DNA of 5,274 nt, from positions 1 to 5,274 of the forward strand of contig JAUWQK010000114.1 in NCBI GenBank assembly GCA_030611115.1, in the 5' to 3' direction. A program made the translations under genes and the position numbers. Positions 1 to 5,200 of this stretch are shown here, one piece after another. Source of the DNA: Deltaproteobacteria bacterium (GTDB lineage Bacteria > Desulfobacterota > Desulfobacteria > Desulfobacterales > ETH-SRB1). Each line of letters starts with the position of its first letter. Positions within the stretch are counted from its first letter, which is position 1. Under the pieces are notes generated by a model. The model saw only the letters and a program-made list of their open reading frames with translations. It was not told where the DNA came from and did not search any database.

Positions 1-126
1 GCAGAAATTGATGATATCATGTACAGGCTTTATGTAATCGACAAAGTTAGAAAAGGCAGGGAAGCTGTTAGACAGGGTGATACCGTGTCTGCTGAGGAAT
101 TACAAAAGGAAATTGAATCATGGTAA
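1..126 (+). CDS. Type II toxin-antitoxin antitoxin, 3' end only (partial)
   Basis: Frame 1 is open from the left edge to TAA at 124-126 and gives 41 C-terminal residues, ending in QGDTVSAEELQKEIESW. The N-terminal DNA-binding part lies outside the window, so the family (Phd/YefM-like, ParD-like or RelB-like) cannot be fixed. The visible part is charged and probably helical, as expected for the segment of an antitoxin that wraps and neutralises its toxin. Its last codons overlap the start of the downstream ParE-like toxin gene by 7 nt, the usual antitoxin-first, translationally coupled arrangement. In such pairs the antitoxin normally also represses the shared promoter, which is not visible here. 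The antitoxin call rests on this context and on the resemblance of the tail to antitoxin C-termini; no DNA-binding motif can be seen. Confidence 0.75.
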   Translation, partial: AEIDDIMYRLYVIDKVRKGREAVRQGDTVSAEELQKEIESW

Positions 127-422
127 GGTGGTCTGCCCCTGCCAAAAAGGATCTGAGGCAAATTTATGACTACATTGTCAGGGACTCTAAATATTATGCA
201 AAAAATGTTGTGCAGAATATTGTAGCAAGGTCTGAGAGCCTTAAAAAGTTCCCTGAAATAGGCAGGATCGTACCAGAGACAGACGATTCGAATGTGAGAG
301 AATTGTTCATATATTCCTATCGGCTCATTTATGAAATACTACCAGATGGAATTGTGATCCTTGCCATTATTCACGGCAAACGTGATCTTTCAATAATCGA
401 CAGGAGTGAATTAAGCCGATAG
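120..422 (+). CDS. parE: RelE/ParE-family type II toxin
   Basis: A complete 100-residue protein, the usual size for the RelE/ParE superfamily. The pattern is clear: a tryptophan and helix-rich N-terminus with the YDYI segment (residues 16-19), FPEIGR (44-49) followed by VPE, the conserved Arg-Glu (60-61), YRLIYE (67-72) and a final strand with IHGKRDL (84-90). RelE members cleave mRNA on the ribosome, whereas ParE members poison DNA gyrase. The YRLIYE and IHGKRDL layout looks more ParE-like, but the target cannot be proved from sequence. The ATG at 120 overlaps the antitoxin stop and is preceded by AAGGA at 106-110, nine nucleotides upstream, which supports this start and coupling to the antitoxin. 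No disruption is seen, so the toxin appears intact. It ends with TAG, which matters because an in-frame TAG interrupts the protease gene downstream. Confidence 0.88.
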   Translation: MVRWSAPAKKDLRQIYDYIVRDSKYYAKNVVQNIVARSESLKKFPEIGRIVPETDDSNVRELFIYSYRLIYEILPDGIVILAIIHGKRDLSIIDRSELSR

Positions 423-445
423 AAACTCCAGTAACCGGAAGCCTT

Positions 446-1087
446 ATGCTGAAAACGGTTAATCTCAATAAAAGCAATCCGAATTATCCACATGCCTTAA
501 AAAATCATTTGGGAGATGATACCCCGCAGAGCATTGCCTTACTTGGAAATCCTGACATTCTCAATCACCAGTCCGTGGCCTTATTCTGCTCAGTGAAATG
601 CCCCGGCACACTGATACTGCATACCTATGATATGGTCCAGATCTTGAGAGAAACCGGCATGACAGTCATTGGCGGATTTCACTCGCCGATGGAACATGAA
701 TGCCTGACAATCCTGTTGCGTGGCAAACAACCAGTTATCGTCTGCCCGGCACGCGGCATTGAAGGAATGCGAATAAAAGCGGAATTCAAAACGCCCCTTG
801 AGGACGGACGCCTCCTTATTCTGTCACCATTCAAAGAAAATCAACGCCGCCCTACCGTTAAAACAACCCATTATCGTAATCTGTTTGCAGCCGCATTGTC
901 CAGTGTCATTTTTGTAGCTTACGCCGAACCATCCGGCAAGACAGAAGAATTCTGTCAGAAAATTCTATCATGGCAAAAGCCCCTCTACACATTCGACAGC
1001 GATTTCAACAAAAAGATCATAAATATGGGAGCACGCCCGGTAAAGCCGGAGAATGTCTCCAGGTGGGGAAAGCTTTTTGCAACATGA
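446..1087 (+). CDS. Compact DprA/Smf-like Rossmann-fold protein (SLOG superfamily)
   Basis: This 213-residue protein resembles the DprA/Smf domain. The N-terminus has the family's NYPHAL (13-18) and the ALLGNPDIL segment (31-39). A beta strand follows (VALFCS, 44-49), then IGGFHS (75-80) at the place of the canonical SGLA-GID loop, a strand ending in CPARG (100-104), and RN (144-145) before a strand with AEPSGK (160-165), matching the RNR...VVEA-SG part of DprA. Classical DprA loads RecA on incoming single-stranded DNA and is roughly 300-380 residues long. This one is much shorter, lacks a C-terminal winged helix and has degenerate loops, so it may be a nucleotide- or DNA-sensing relative and not a transformation protein. 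It starts 23 nt after the toxin gene, with a weak GGAAG (437-441) just upstream, so co-transcription is possible. Fold assignment is fairly firm; function is unknown. Confidence 0.65.
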   Translation: MLKTVNLNKSNPNYPHALKNHLGDDTPQSIALLGNPDILNHQSVALFCSVKCPGTLILHTYDMVQILRETGMTVIGGFHSPMEHECLTILLRGKQPVIVCPARGIEGMRIKAEFKTPLEDGRLLILSPFKENQRRPTVKTTHYRNLFAAALSSVIFVAYAEPSGKTEEFCQKILSWQKPLYTFDSDFNKKIINMGARPVKPENVSRWGKLFAT

Positions 1088-1337
1088 TAAATTTCATAAT
1101 GGATGCTCTCAGATTGCACTGCCCTTGCGTTATACCTTTTTTGGGATGAAAGCTGACAGATGGTAGCTAATACCACTTGTCACCTCTTTTCTATGGTGCT
1201 ATATGTTGAATGTGTTTCGGTTAATGATGCCCGATTTTCGTAAGCCAGGAAGACGAAGCACACATCAGAAATCGAATTAATCCCGATAGCGCAAAACAAA
1301 AAAAGCGCTGGGTCTATTTTATCTATTTTGTTAAATT

Positions 1338-1366
1338 TTTACCTGATTTGATCAGACTACTTTAAT
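1338..1366 (+). promoter_or_regulatory. Candidate sigma-70-type promoter for the ietA-ietS unit
   Basis: TTTACC (1338-1343, four of six matches to TTGACA) and TTTAAT (1361-1366, four to five of six to TATAAT by eye) are separated by exactly 17 nt within an AT-rich stretch. Transcription would begin near 1373 and leave a leader of about 60 nt before the ATPase ATG at 1435. It is the best-placed box pair I found in the gap. Both boxes are imperfect and AT-rich DNA gives such matches by chance, so this is tentative. Confidence 0.3.
1343..1355. promoter_or_regulatory. Interrupted palindrome CTGAT-TTG-ATCAG, possible operator
   Basis: Two perfect 5-bp arms (CTGAT and ATCAG) flank TTG. The element sits almost entirely inside the 17-nt spacer of the candidate promoter at 1338-1366, where a bound repressor would block RNA polymerase. 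Its symmetry would suit a small dimeric regulator. No regulator gene is obvious next to it; autoregulation by the ATPase/protease pair or control in trans are guesses. A 5-bp arm is short enough to occur by chance. Confidence 0.3.
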
Positions 1367-1434
1367 TTCAGTGGGACAATAATCCAGTCTATCGATTTTT
1401 ATATACAATATGCTTTTTTGAGAGAATTGCAATT

Positions 1435-2412
1435 ATGGCAAGAGCAGATATTATAATCAGCATGGTTCAATCAGCCGGTCATGGCGATATGGTTTCATTC
1501 CGTAAAGCAGTGGAGAGCCTGATTGCAGAAGAGAGAGCTAAAAAACATAATATTCTTGCGGAGCGATTGGCTTTATCACTCAATAACGGCGTTAATAAAA
1601 AAACCGCAGTTCGCCTTAATGGTGAAACCAGTGATTTGGTATTTGAAATTAATCCGCAAAAACGGTTTGATGATCTAATAATAAATGAACAAACATTAAA
1701 AATATGCCGGGAACTGATAGAGGAACAGAATAGGGCTGACCTGCTCAGATCTTATGGGCTGGAACCCCGAAGCAGGATTCTTCTGGCCGGGCCTCCGGGG
1801 AACGGCAAAACAAGCCTTGCTGAAGCTTTGGCTGCACATTTGATGTATCCGCTTTTAGTAATCCGGTATGAAAATCTTATAGGCCGTTATCTTGGAGAAA
1901 CCGCCTCAAGACTTCAGAAAGTTTTTAGTTATGTGAAAACCCACAATTGTGTTTTGTTTTTTGATGAATTTGATACAATTAAAAAAGAGCGGGGGGATAC
2001 GAAAGAAACCGGCGAAATAAAACGAGTAGTAAGTTCTCTGCTTCTTCAAATGGACAGTTTGCCAAGTTATGTGGTTGTGATTACGGCAAGCAACCATCCT
2101 GAACTTCTTGATCGTGCTGTCTGGCGGAGATTCCAGTTAAGGCTTGAACTTAAACCACCTGATGTCAAGCAGGTTGAACGCTTTATAGAGCTTTTCATCA
2201 AGAGAACAAGACTGGATTTCAATTACAGTCCAAAGAGCCTTTCTCAAAAACTATCAGGTTACAGCTTTTCCGAAGTTGAAGAGTTCTGTACAGATGTGGT
2301 GCGACAAGCTGTTTTGACCAATAAACAGGACAATGCACGAGATATCGTCTCTTTAAAACTGAGACAATGGCAATCTAAGTTCGGAGCCAACAATGTAAAA
2401 GAGCGAGAATAA
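1435..2412 (+). CDS. ietA: AAA+ ATPase, IetA-like partner of a subtilase
   Basis: A complete 325-residue single-module AAA+ ATPase of the FtsH/Cdc48-like type. An N-terminal region of about 100 residues, probably helical, precedes the core. Visible motifs are Walker A GPPGNGKT (119-126), a pore-loop-like segment YENLIGRYLGET (145-156), Walker B VLFFDEFD (173-180) with the catalytic Asp-Glu, sensor 1 ITASN (216-220), arginine-finger candidates in DRAVWRRF (226-233), and a sensor 2-like helix GYSFSEVEEF (275-284). It has no protease domain of its own. The next gene, one nucleotide later, encodes a subtilisin-like protease, so the pair matches IetAS, where IetA is the ATPase that counteracts IetS toxicity. 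ATP-driven remodelling of the protease or its substrate is a reasonable role but is inferred. ATG at 1435 is chosen because GAGAG lies at 1420-1424 and the domain is complete. No lesion is seen. Confidence 0.85.
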   Translation: MARADIIISMVQSAGHGDMVSFRKAVESLIAEERAKKHNILAERLALSLNNGVNKKTAVRLNGETSDLVFEINPQKRFDDLIINEQTLKICRELIEEQNRADLLRSYGLEPRSRILLAGPPGNGKTSLAEALAAHLMYPLLVIRYENLIGRYLGETASRLQKVFSYVKTHNCVLFFDEFDTIKKERGDTKETGEIKRVVSSLLLQMDSLPSYVVVITASNHPELLDRAVWRRFQLRLELKPPDVKQVERFIELFIKRTRLDFNYSPKSLSQKLSGYSFSEVEEFCTDVVRQAVLTNKQDNARDIVSLKLRQWQSKFGANNVKERE

Positions 2413-2413
2413 T

Positions 2414-3004
2414 ATGCCTGAAAGACCTCTGCTGATTTTTCCTGCTCCTGCTATTGCAGGCCGGGATAAGCCAAAACCACGTTTTGGTTCCTCAAACTAT
2501 CACTTTCCATCACCACAAATACAGAAAGATAGATTAACGCCCCTGTTTGAATCAATAATTCAGTCGTTTATTGCCAATTCAACTGAGGGAATTGAGCCTG
2601 AGTATGTTCTGGTTCTCGAAACAACGGGAAGAATTGATAATTTCGAGCGGGCGGTACGGGCCGTTCCAGGCCTGGAATGGCTTGCAGAGGTTGATACCGA
2701 CAAAATAGAGGCGGATGATGATTTTTATGAGAACGCCAAAATCGGCAAAAGCCTATTTTATAAACAAATTGATGACATCACTACAAAACAGTCTTCAGAT
2801 ATATGGATGGCTTTAAAGGATAATGGTTTTATTGATAAAAACGAACATATCACAGACAAACATCTTGATGATTTTACAGAATTTATACCGGAAGGTCTGG
2901 CTGAATATAGCGATACAATAATGTCTGTGATTAATGGAAAAATCACAGATACAAAAGAAAAATTAATAAGCGGCCGGCTGTTTTTGAGCATGAGTAATCA
3001 GTAG
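2414..3004 (+). CDS. Protease fragment 1: N-terminal region of the IetS-like protein
   Basis: This 196-residue segment starts with MPERPLLIFP, followed by a basic Pro/Phe-rich stretch (PKPRFGSSNYHF, 21-32), EYVLVLETTG (63-72), then LEWLAEVD (87-94) and an acidic stretch. It has no membrane segment and no catalytic motif. It corresponds to the N-terminal domain that precedes the subtilase fold in this family, whose role is unknown to me; substrate recognition or contact with the ATPase is a guess. It stops at TAG directly after SGRLFLSMSNQ, a place where the relatives I recall continue without interruption. ATG at 2414 lies one nucleotide after the ATPase stop, with a purine-rich AAAGAG at 2398-2403. 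Translation may therefore still yield this fragment even though the protease is broken. Confidence 0.7.
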   Translation: MPERPLLIFPAPAIAGRDKPKPRFGSSNYHFPSPQIQKDRLTPLFESIIQSFIANSTEGIEPEYVLVLETTGRIDNFERAVRAVPGLEWLAEVDTDKIEADDDFYENAKIGKSLFYKQIDDITTKQSSDIWMALKDNGFIDKNEHITDKHLDDFTEFIPEGLAEYSDTIMSVINGKITDTKEKLISGRLFLSMSNQ

Positions 3005-3007
3005 GCA

Positions 3008-3475
3008 ATGAGTAATCTGTTGTCTGAATGGAACAAATGGCCGGACAATAAAGATGTTTTATCTAAAAAATGGGTCGAAATATTCAGCCATCTTAAAGAA
3101 ATACGCAAATGGGGTATTCAAGACCGATTGAAGGAAACAGGTATTGAAAAATATTGGAAAGAAGAACTGGACATAAAAAAGGGGACAGCTTCGGAAATCC
3201 AATTTGAAATCGAGCTCTGGTACAGAAAAAATAGCGCCAAAAGGAATGATATCCAGGCAAAGGTTGAACAATTTATAAAATCCGAGAATGGTTCTGTTAT
3301 CACAAAATGTATTATTGATGAAATCCGTTTCCACGCCATAAAAGCGGAATTGCCCCCTGAAAACATAGAACGGATTCTAAGCTCTGAGTATACAAAGCTT
3401 TTTAAATGCGAAGATGTAATGTTTTTTCCGTCCGGCAGGGCAATGTGCGGCGGATGTGTATCCAGAAGGGGTTGA
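3008..3475 (+). CDS. Protease fragment 2: middle linker region, ends in a shifted frame
   Basis: This segment has the same frame as fragment 1 and begins with ATG three nucleotides after the TAG, so restart by terminating ribosomes is conceivable. There is no proper ribosome binding site. About 130 residues are real family sequence, including LLSEWNKW (4-11), FEIELWYRK (67-75), a lysine/glutamate-rich helix, IIDEIRFHAIKAELPP (102-117) and YTKLFKCEDVMFF (128-140). The last 15 residues, after MFF, are Arg/Gly/Cys-rich and out of frame. Removing one C at 3428-3429 gives MFF-RPAGQCA and joins the next fragment. No catalytic residue lies here. On its own it is unlikely to be functional. Confidence 0.6.
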   Translation: MSNLLSEWNKWPDNKDVLSKKWVEIFSHLKEIRKWGIQDRLKETGIEKYWKEELDIKKGTASEIQFEIELWYRKNSAKRNDIQAKVEQFIKSENGSVITKCIIDEIRFHAIKAELPPENIERILSSEYTKLFKCEDVMFFPSGRAMCGGCVSRRG

Positions 3476-4241
3476 CGCGGAGGCTTTTCAGGAAGGTGAA
3501 GTTTCCGGCGCCCCTGTCTTGGCTATACTTGACGGAGATCCATTTGTTCACCATTCCTTGCTTGAAAACCGGCTAATCGTGGATGACCCTGATGATTTTG
3601 GCAGTGCATACCAGGCGAAGGGAAGGAAACACTGTACTGCGATGGCCTCATTGATCTGTCATGGGGAATTGGACGCGGAAGAGTCACCTTTACCCAGGCC
3701 TATATATGTAAGACCGATAATGAAGCCTGATCCCGATGATTTTATCAATAATCCTCCCCGTGAACACATCGCAAAGGAGCATTTTTTTGAAGATTTGATA
3801 TTACGTTCCGTAAGGAGGATTTTTGAAGGAGACGCTGATGAAGAACCGGTCGCTCCTACAATTAAAATTATCAACCTTTCAATTTGTGATCCGGCAAGAA
3901 TGTTTTTTCATCAGTTAAGCTCATGTGCAAAACTGCTTGATTGGCTTTCTGAAAAATATCAAGTGCTTTTTTGTATAAGCGCGGGAAATAACGGGGCTGA
4001 TATTGGTCTTGAAAAATCGAAGTCAGAGCTGAGTCAATTAACTGATGAAGATATCACAAAACATACCATGAAAATAGTTCATGGAAATATTCGCAATCAC
4101 AGATTAATGTCTCCTGCAGATTCTGTGAATACATTATCCATAGGGGCTATCCATACTGACAAATCCAATATATCCAATCAGGGAAACAGAGTGGATATAC
4201 TTCCAACACAGGAACTGCCTTCTTCAATTACCGCCCATTGA
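3456..4241 (+). CDS. Protease fragment 3: subtilase domain with Asp, His and Asn
   Basis: The GTG at 3456 is only the first start-like codon of this frame; family sequence extends upstream to about 3429 (RPAGQCAADVYPEG). The segment carries the triad Asp in LAILDGDP, the triad His in GRKHCTAMASLICHG and the oxyanion Asn in CISAGNNG. The surroundings are divergent from secreted subtilisins: Asp-Gly-Asp replaces Asp-Thr/Ser-Gly and His-Cys-Thr replaces His-Gly-Thr, as is usual in intracellular, ATPase-linked S8 relatives to my knowledge. Between them lies an acidic insertion with VRPIMKPDPDDF. The frame stops at TGA just after ELPSSITAH and before the nucleophile, so this piece alone cannot be active. 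Translation from the GTG is doubtful because no ribosome binding site precedes it. Confidence 0.65.
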   Translation: MYPEGVDAEAFQEGEVSGAPVLAILDGDPFVHHSLLENRLIVDDPDDFGSAYQAKGRKHCTAMASLICHGELDAEESPLPRPIYVRPIMKPDPDDFINNPPREHIAKEHFFEDLILRSVRRIFEGDADEEPVAPTIKIINLSICDPARMFFHQLSSCAKLLDWLSEKYQVLFCISAGNNGADIGLEKSKSELSQLTDEDITKHTMKIVHGNIRNHRLMSPADSVNTLSIGAIHTDKSNISNQGNRVDILPTQELPSSITAH

Positions 4242-4277
4242 TACGGTTTCAGGAATTCCATTAATCCTGAGATTTAT

Positions 4278-5045
4278 TTGCCGGGAGGAAGGCAATTATA
4301 TAATTATATCACCGATAACCAGTACAGAATTAATGACATCGGAATGGCTCCAGGACAAAAGGTGGCAGCCGCACCGGTAAATCCAGGTGAAAGAAATAGG
4401 GGGGTATACATCAGAGGTACAAGCAACTCAGCTGCTTTGGCTTCCAGAGGTGCAGCCCTGATCTATGAAGTATTGGATGAATTGAGATCTGGCGCTGACA
4501 CAAATATCCCTGATGAGTATATGGCTGTAATTATTAAAAGTCTTCTTGTTCACGGCGCTTCCTGGGGTAACAGTTTTAATATATTGGAAAACTGTCTGAA
4601 AACCCGAGATAATTCTCGTTTGTTTAAAAGAATTGCTGCAAGGTATTTGGGATATGGAATTTCTGATATCAAACGTGTGATTGAGTGCACTGAACGACGG
4701 GCAACTGCAATAGGCTATGGAAGTATTAAGAAAGATAAGAAGCATGAATTCAGATTTCCCCCGGGAGATAATGCTGGAGTTAAGCGTATAAATGCTGATT
4801 GGCAGCATGTAAAAAATGGAACAATTCAGCATGAAGTTTTAGAAGGGAGCGAAGTCGTTACATATCAGGATGGAGATAATTTAAAAATTGATGTTGTCTG
4901 CCGGGAAGATGCAGGCACTCTTGATGAATCAGTTAATTACGGGTTTGCTGTTACTCTGGAAGTAGCTGAAGAAGTGGAAATACCAATATATGAAGAAATT
5001 AAGCAAAGAATCGAAATTCCGATTGAATTTGACGGAGCTTCTTAA
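4278..5045 (+). CDS. Protease fragment 4: nucleophile Ser and C-terminal region
   Basis: In the same frame as fragment 3. The TTG at 4278 is only a formal start; family sequence resumes directly after the TGA at 4242 (YGFRNSINPEIYLPGG). It holds the nucleophile motif RGTSNSAALASRGAAL, where Ser (codon 4422-4424) matches GTSMAAP of subtilisin but the proline is replaced. An alpha-helical part follows (YMAVIIKSLLVHGASWG), then GYGISD and the C-terminal GTIQHEVLEG, VVTYQDGDNL, VVCREDAG and FAVTLEVAEEVEIPIYEEI segments, which resemble the normal end of this protein family. Between KHEFRFPP and GDNAGVKR a beta-sandwich stretch that I recall from relatives appears to be missing (near 4758-4766). 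It stops with TAA at 5043-5045. It lacks Asp and His, so it is inactive alone. Confidence 0.65.
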   Translation: MPGGRQLYNYITDNQYRINDIGMAPGQKVAAAPVNPGERNRGVYIRGTSNSAALASRGAALIYEVLDELRSGADTNIPDEYMAVIIKSLLVHGASWGNSFNILENCLKTRDNSRLFKRIAARYLGYGISDIKRVIECTERRATAIGYGSIKKDKKHEFRFPPGDNAGVKRINADWQHVKNGTIQHEVLEGSEVVTYQDGDNLKIDVVCREDAGTLDESVNYGFAVTLEVAEEVEIPIYEEIKQRIEIPIEFDGAS

Positions 5046-5200
5046 ATAACAATTGTAATTGCCTATAATCATAAATATGAAAAAACACGAAATACAGATA
5101 ATTCCGGGACAGAATACTTAATTGAAGGTCTGCAAGAGATGTTTGAATACTGCAAACATAAGGACTGATGATAAATTGCAATGATGGAGCCGGATTTTTC

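Larger units (their letters stand above)
1088..1434 (+). other. Intergenic region, 347 nt, no convincing gene
   Basis: Neither strand carries a convincing coding sequence. The longest reverse-strand open stretch mostly shadows the end of the DprA-like gene and has no family likeness. A 19-codon ATG ORF at 1224-1280 has no recognisable ribosome binding site. The right half is strongly AT-rich and holds a possible promoter and palindrome for the ATPase gene, listed separately. A second TACAAT box lies at 1404-1409, but I see no good -35 box at the right distance. No strong intrinsic terminator for the DprA-like gene is visible; the best hairpin, AGCGC/GCGCT at 1288-1309, has only a 5-bp stem and a 12-nt A-rich loop. 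The length and composition suit a boundary between two transcription units. Confidence 0.6.
2414..5045 (+). pseudogene. ietS: Subtilisin-like (S8) serine protease, IetS-like, interrupted reading frame
   Basis: Four open segments read as one protein when an amber codon (3002-3004), a one-base frame change (about 3428-3429) and an opal codon (4239-4241) are bridged. The joined ORF has 876 residues. The first ~340 residues are a charged region without a fold I recognise. The S8 domain follows, with the strand LAILDGD (Asp373, codon 3531-3533), GRKHCTAMAS (His406, 3630-3632), ISAGNNG (oxyanion-hole Asn525, 3987-3989) and RGTSNSAALAS (Ser670, 4422-4424). A beta-rich C-terminal region with GTIQHEVLEG follows. 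No secretion signal is visible, so it would act in the cytoplasm. The start is one nucleotide after the ATPase stop, implying coupled translation. As sequenced no intact protease can be made unless stops and frame are recoded. Likely a recently broken IetS toxin; sequencing error is the main alternative. Confidence 0.85.

Noticed and set aside
985..1176. Reverse-strand ORF of 63 codons
   Set aside because: It mostly shadows the end of the DprA-like gene, has no family likeness and no ribosome binding site.
1224..1280. Small 18-residue ORF with a basic product (MMPDFRKPGRRSTHQ...)
   Set aside because: No ribosome binding site, no known family and short enough to be chance.
1288..1320. Hairpin AGCGC/GCGCT followed by a T-containing tract, as a terminator
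   Set aside because: The stem has only 5 bp, the loop has 12 nt, the T tract is interrupted and it lies 200 nt after the DprA-like stop.
2990..3017. Direct repeat ATGAGTAATC, two copies 18 nt apart around the amber codon, as a recombination or duplication scar
   Set aside because: From memory, relatives have a similar length here (S-N-x-x-A-M), so the repeat is more likely coincidence of two Met-Ser-Asn codon runs than an inserted duplication.
4428..4832. Reverse-strand ORF of 134 codons
   Set aside because: It lies opposite the well-supported protease C-terminal segment, which carries recognisable family motifs, and its own product is not recognisable.
2414..5045. Genome-wide stop codon reassignment as the explanation of the in-frame TAG and TGA
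   Set aside because: Within the same window the ParE-like gene ends normally at TAG and the DprA-like gene at TGA, both at plausible protein ends, and a frame change is also needed.
5122..5151. TTGAAG and AATACT as a promoter for the methyltransferase-like gene
   Set aside because: Spacing is 18 nt and the -10 box matches poorly; too weak in AT-rich DNA to annotate.
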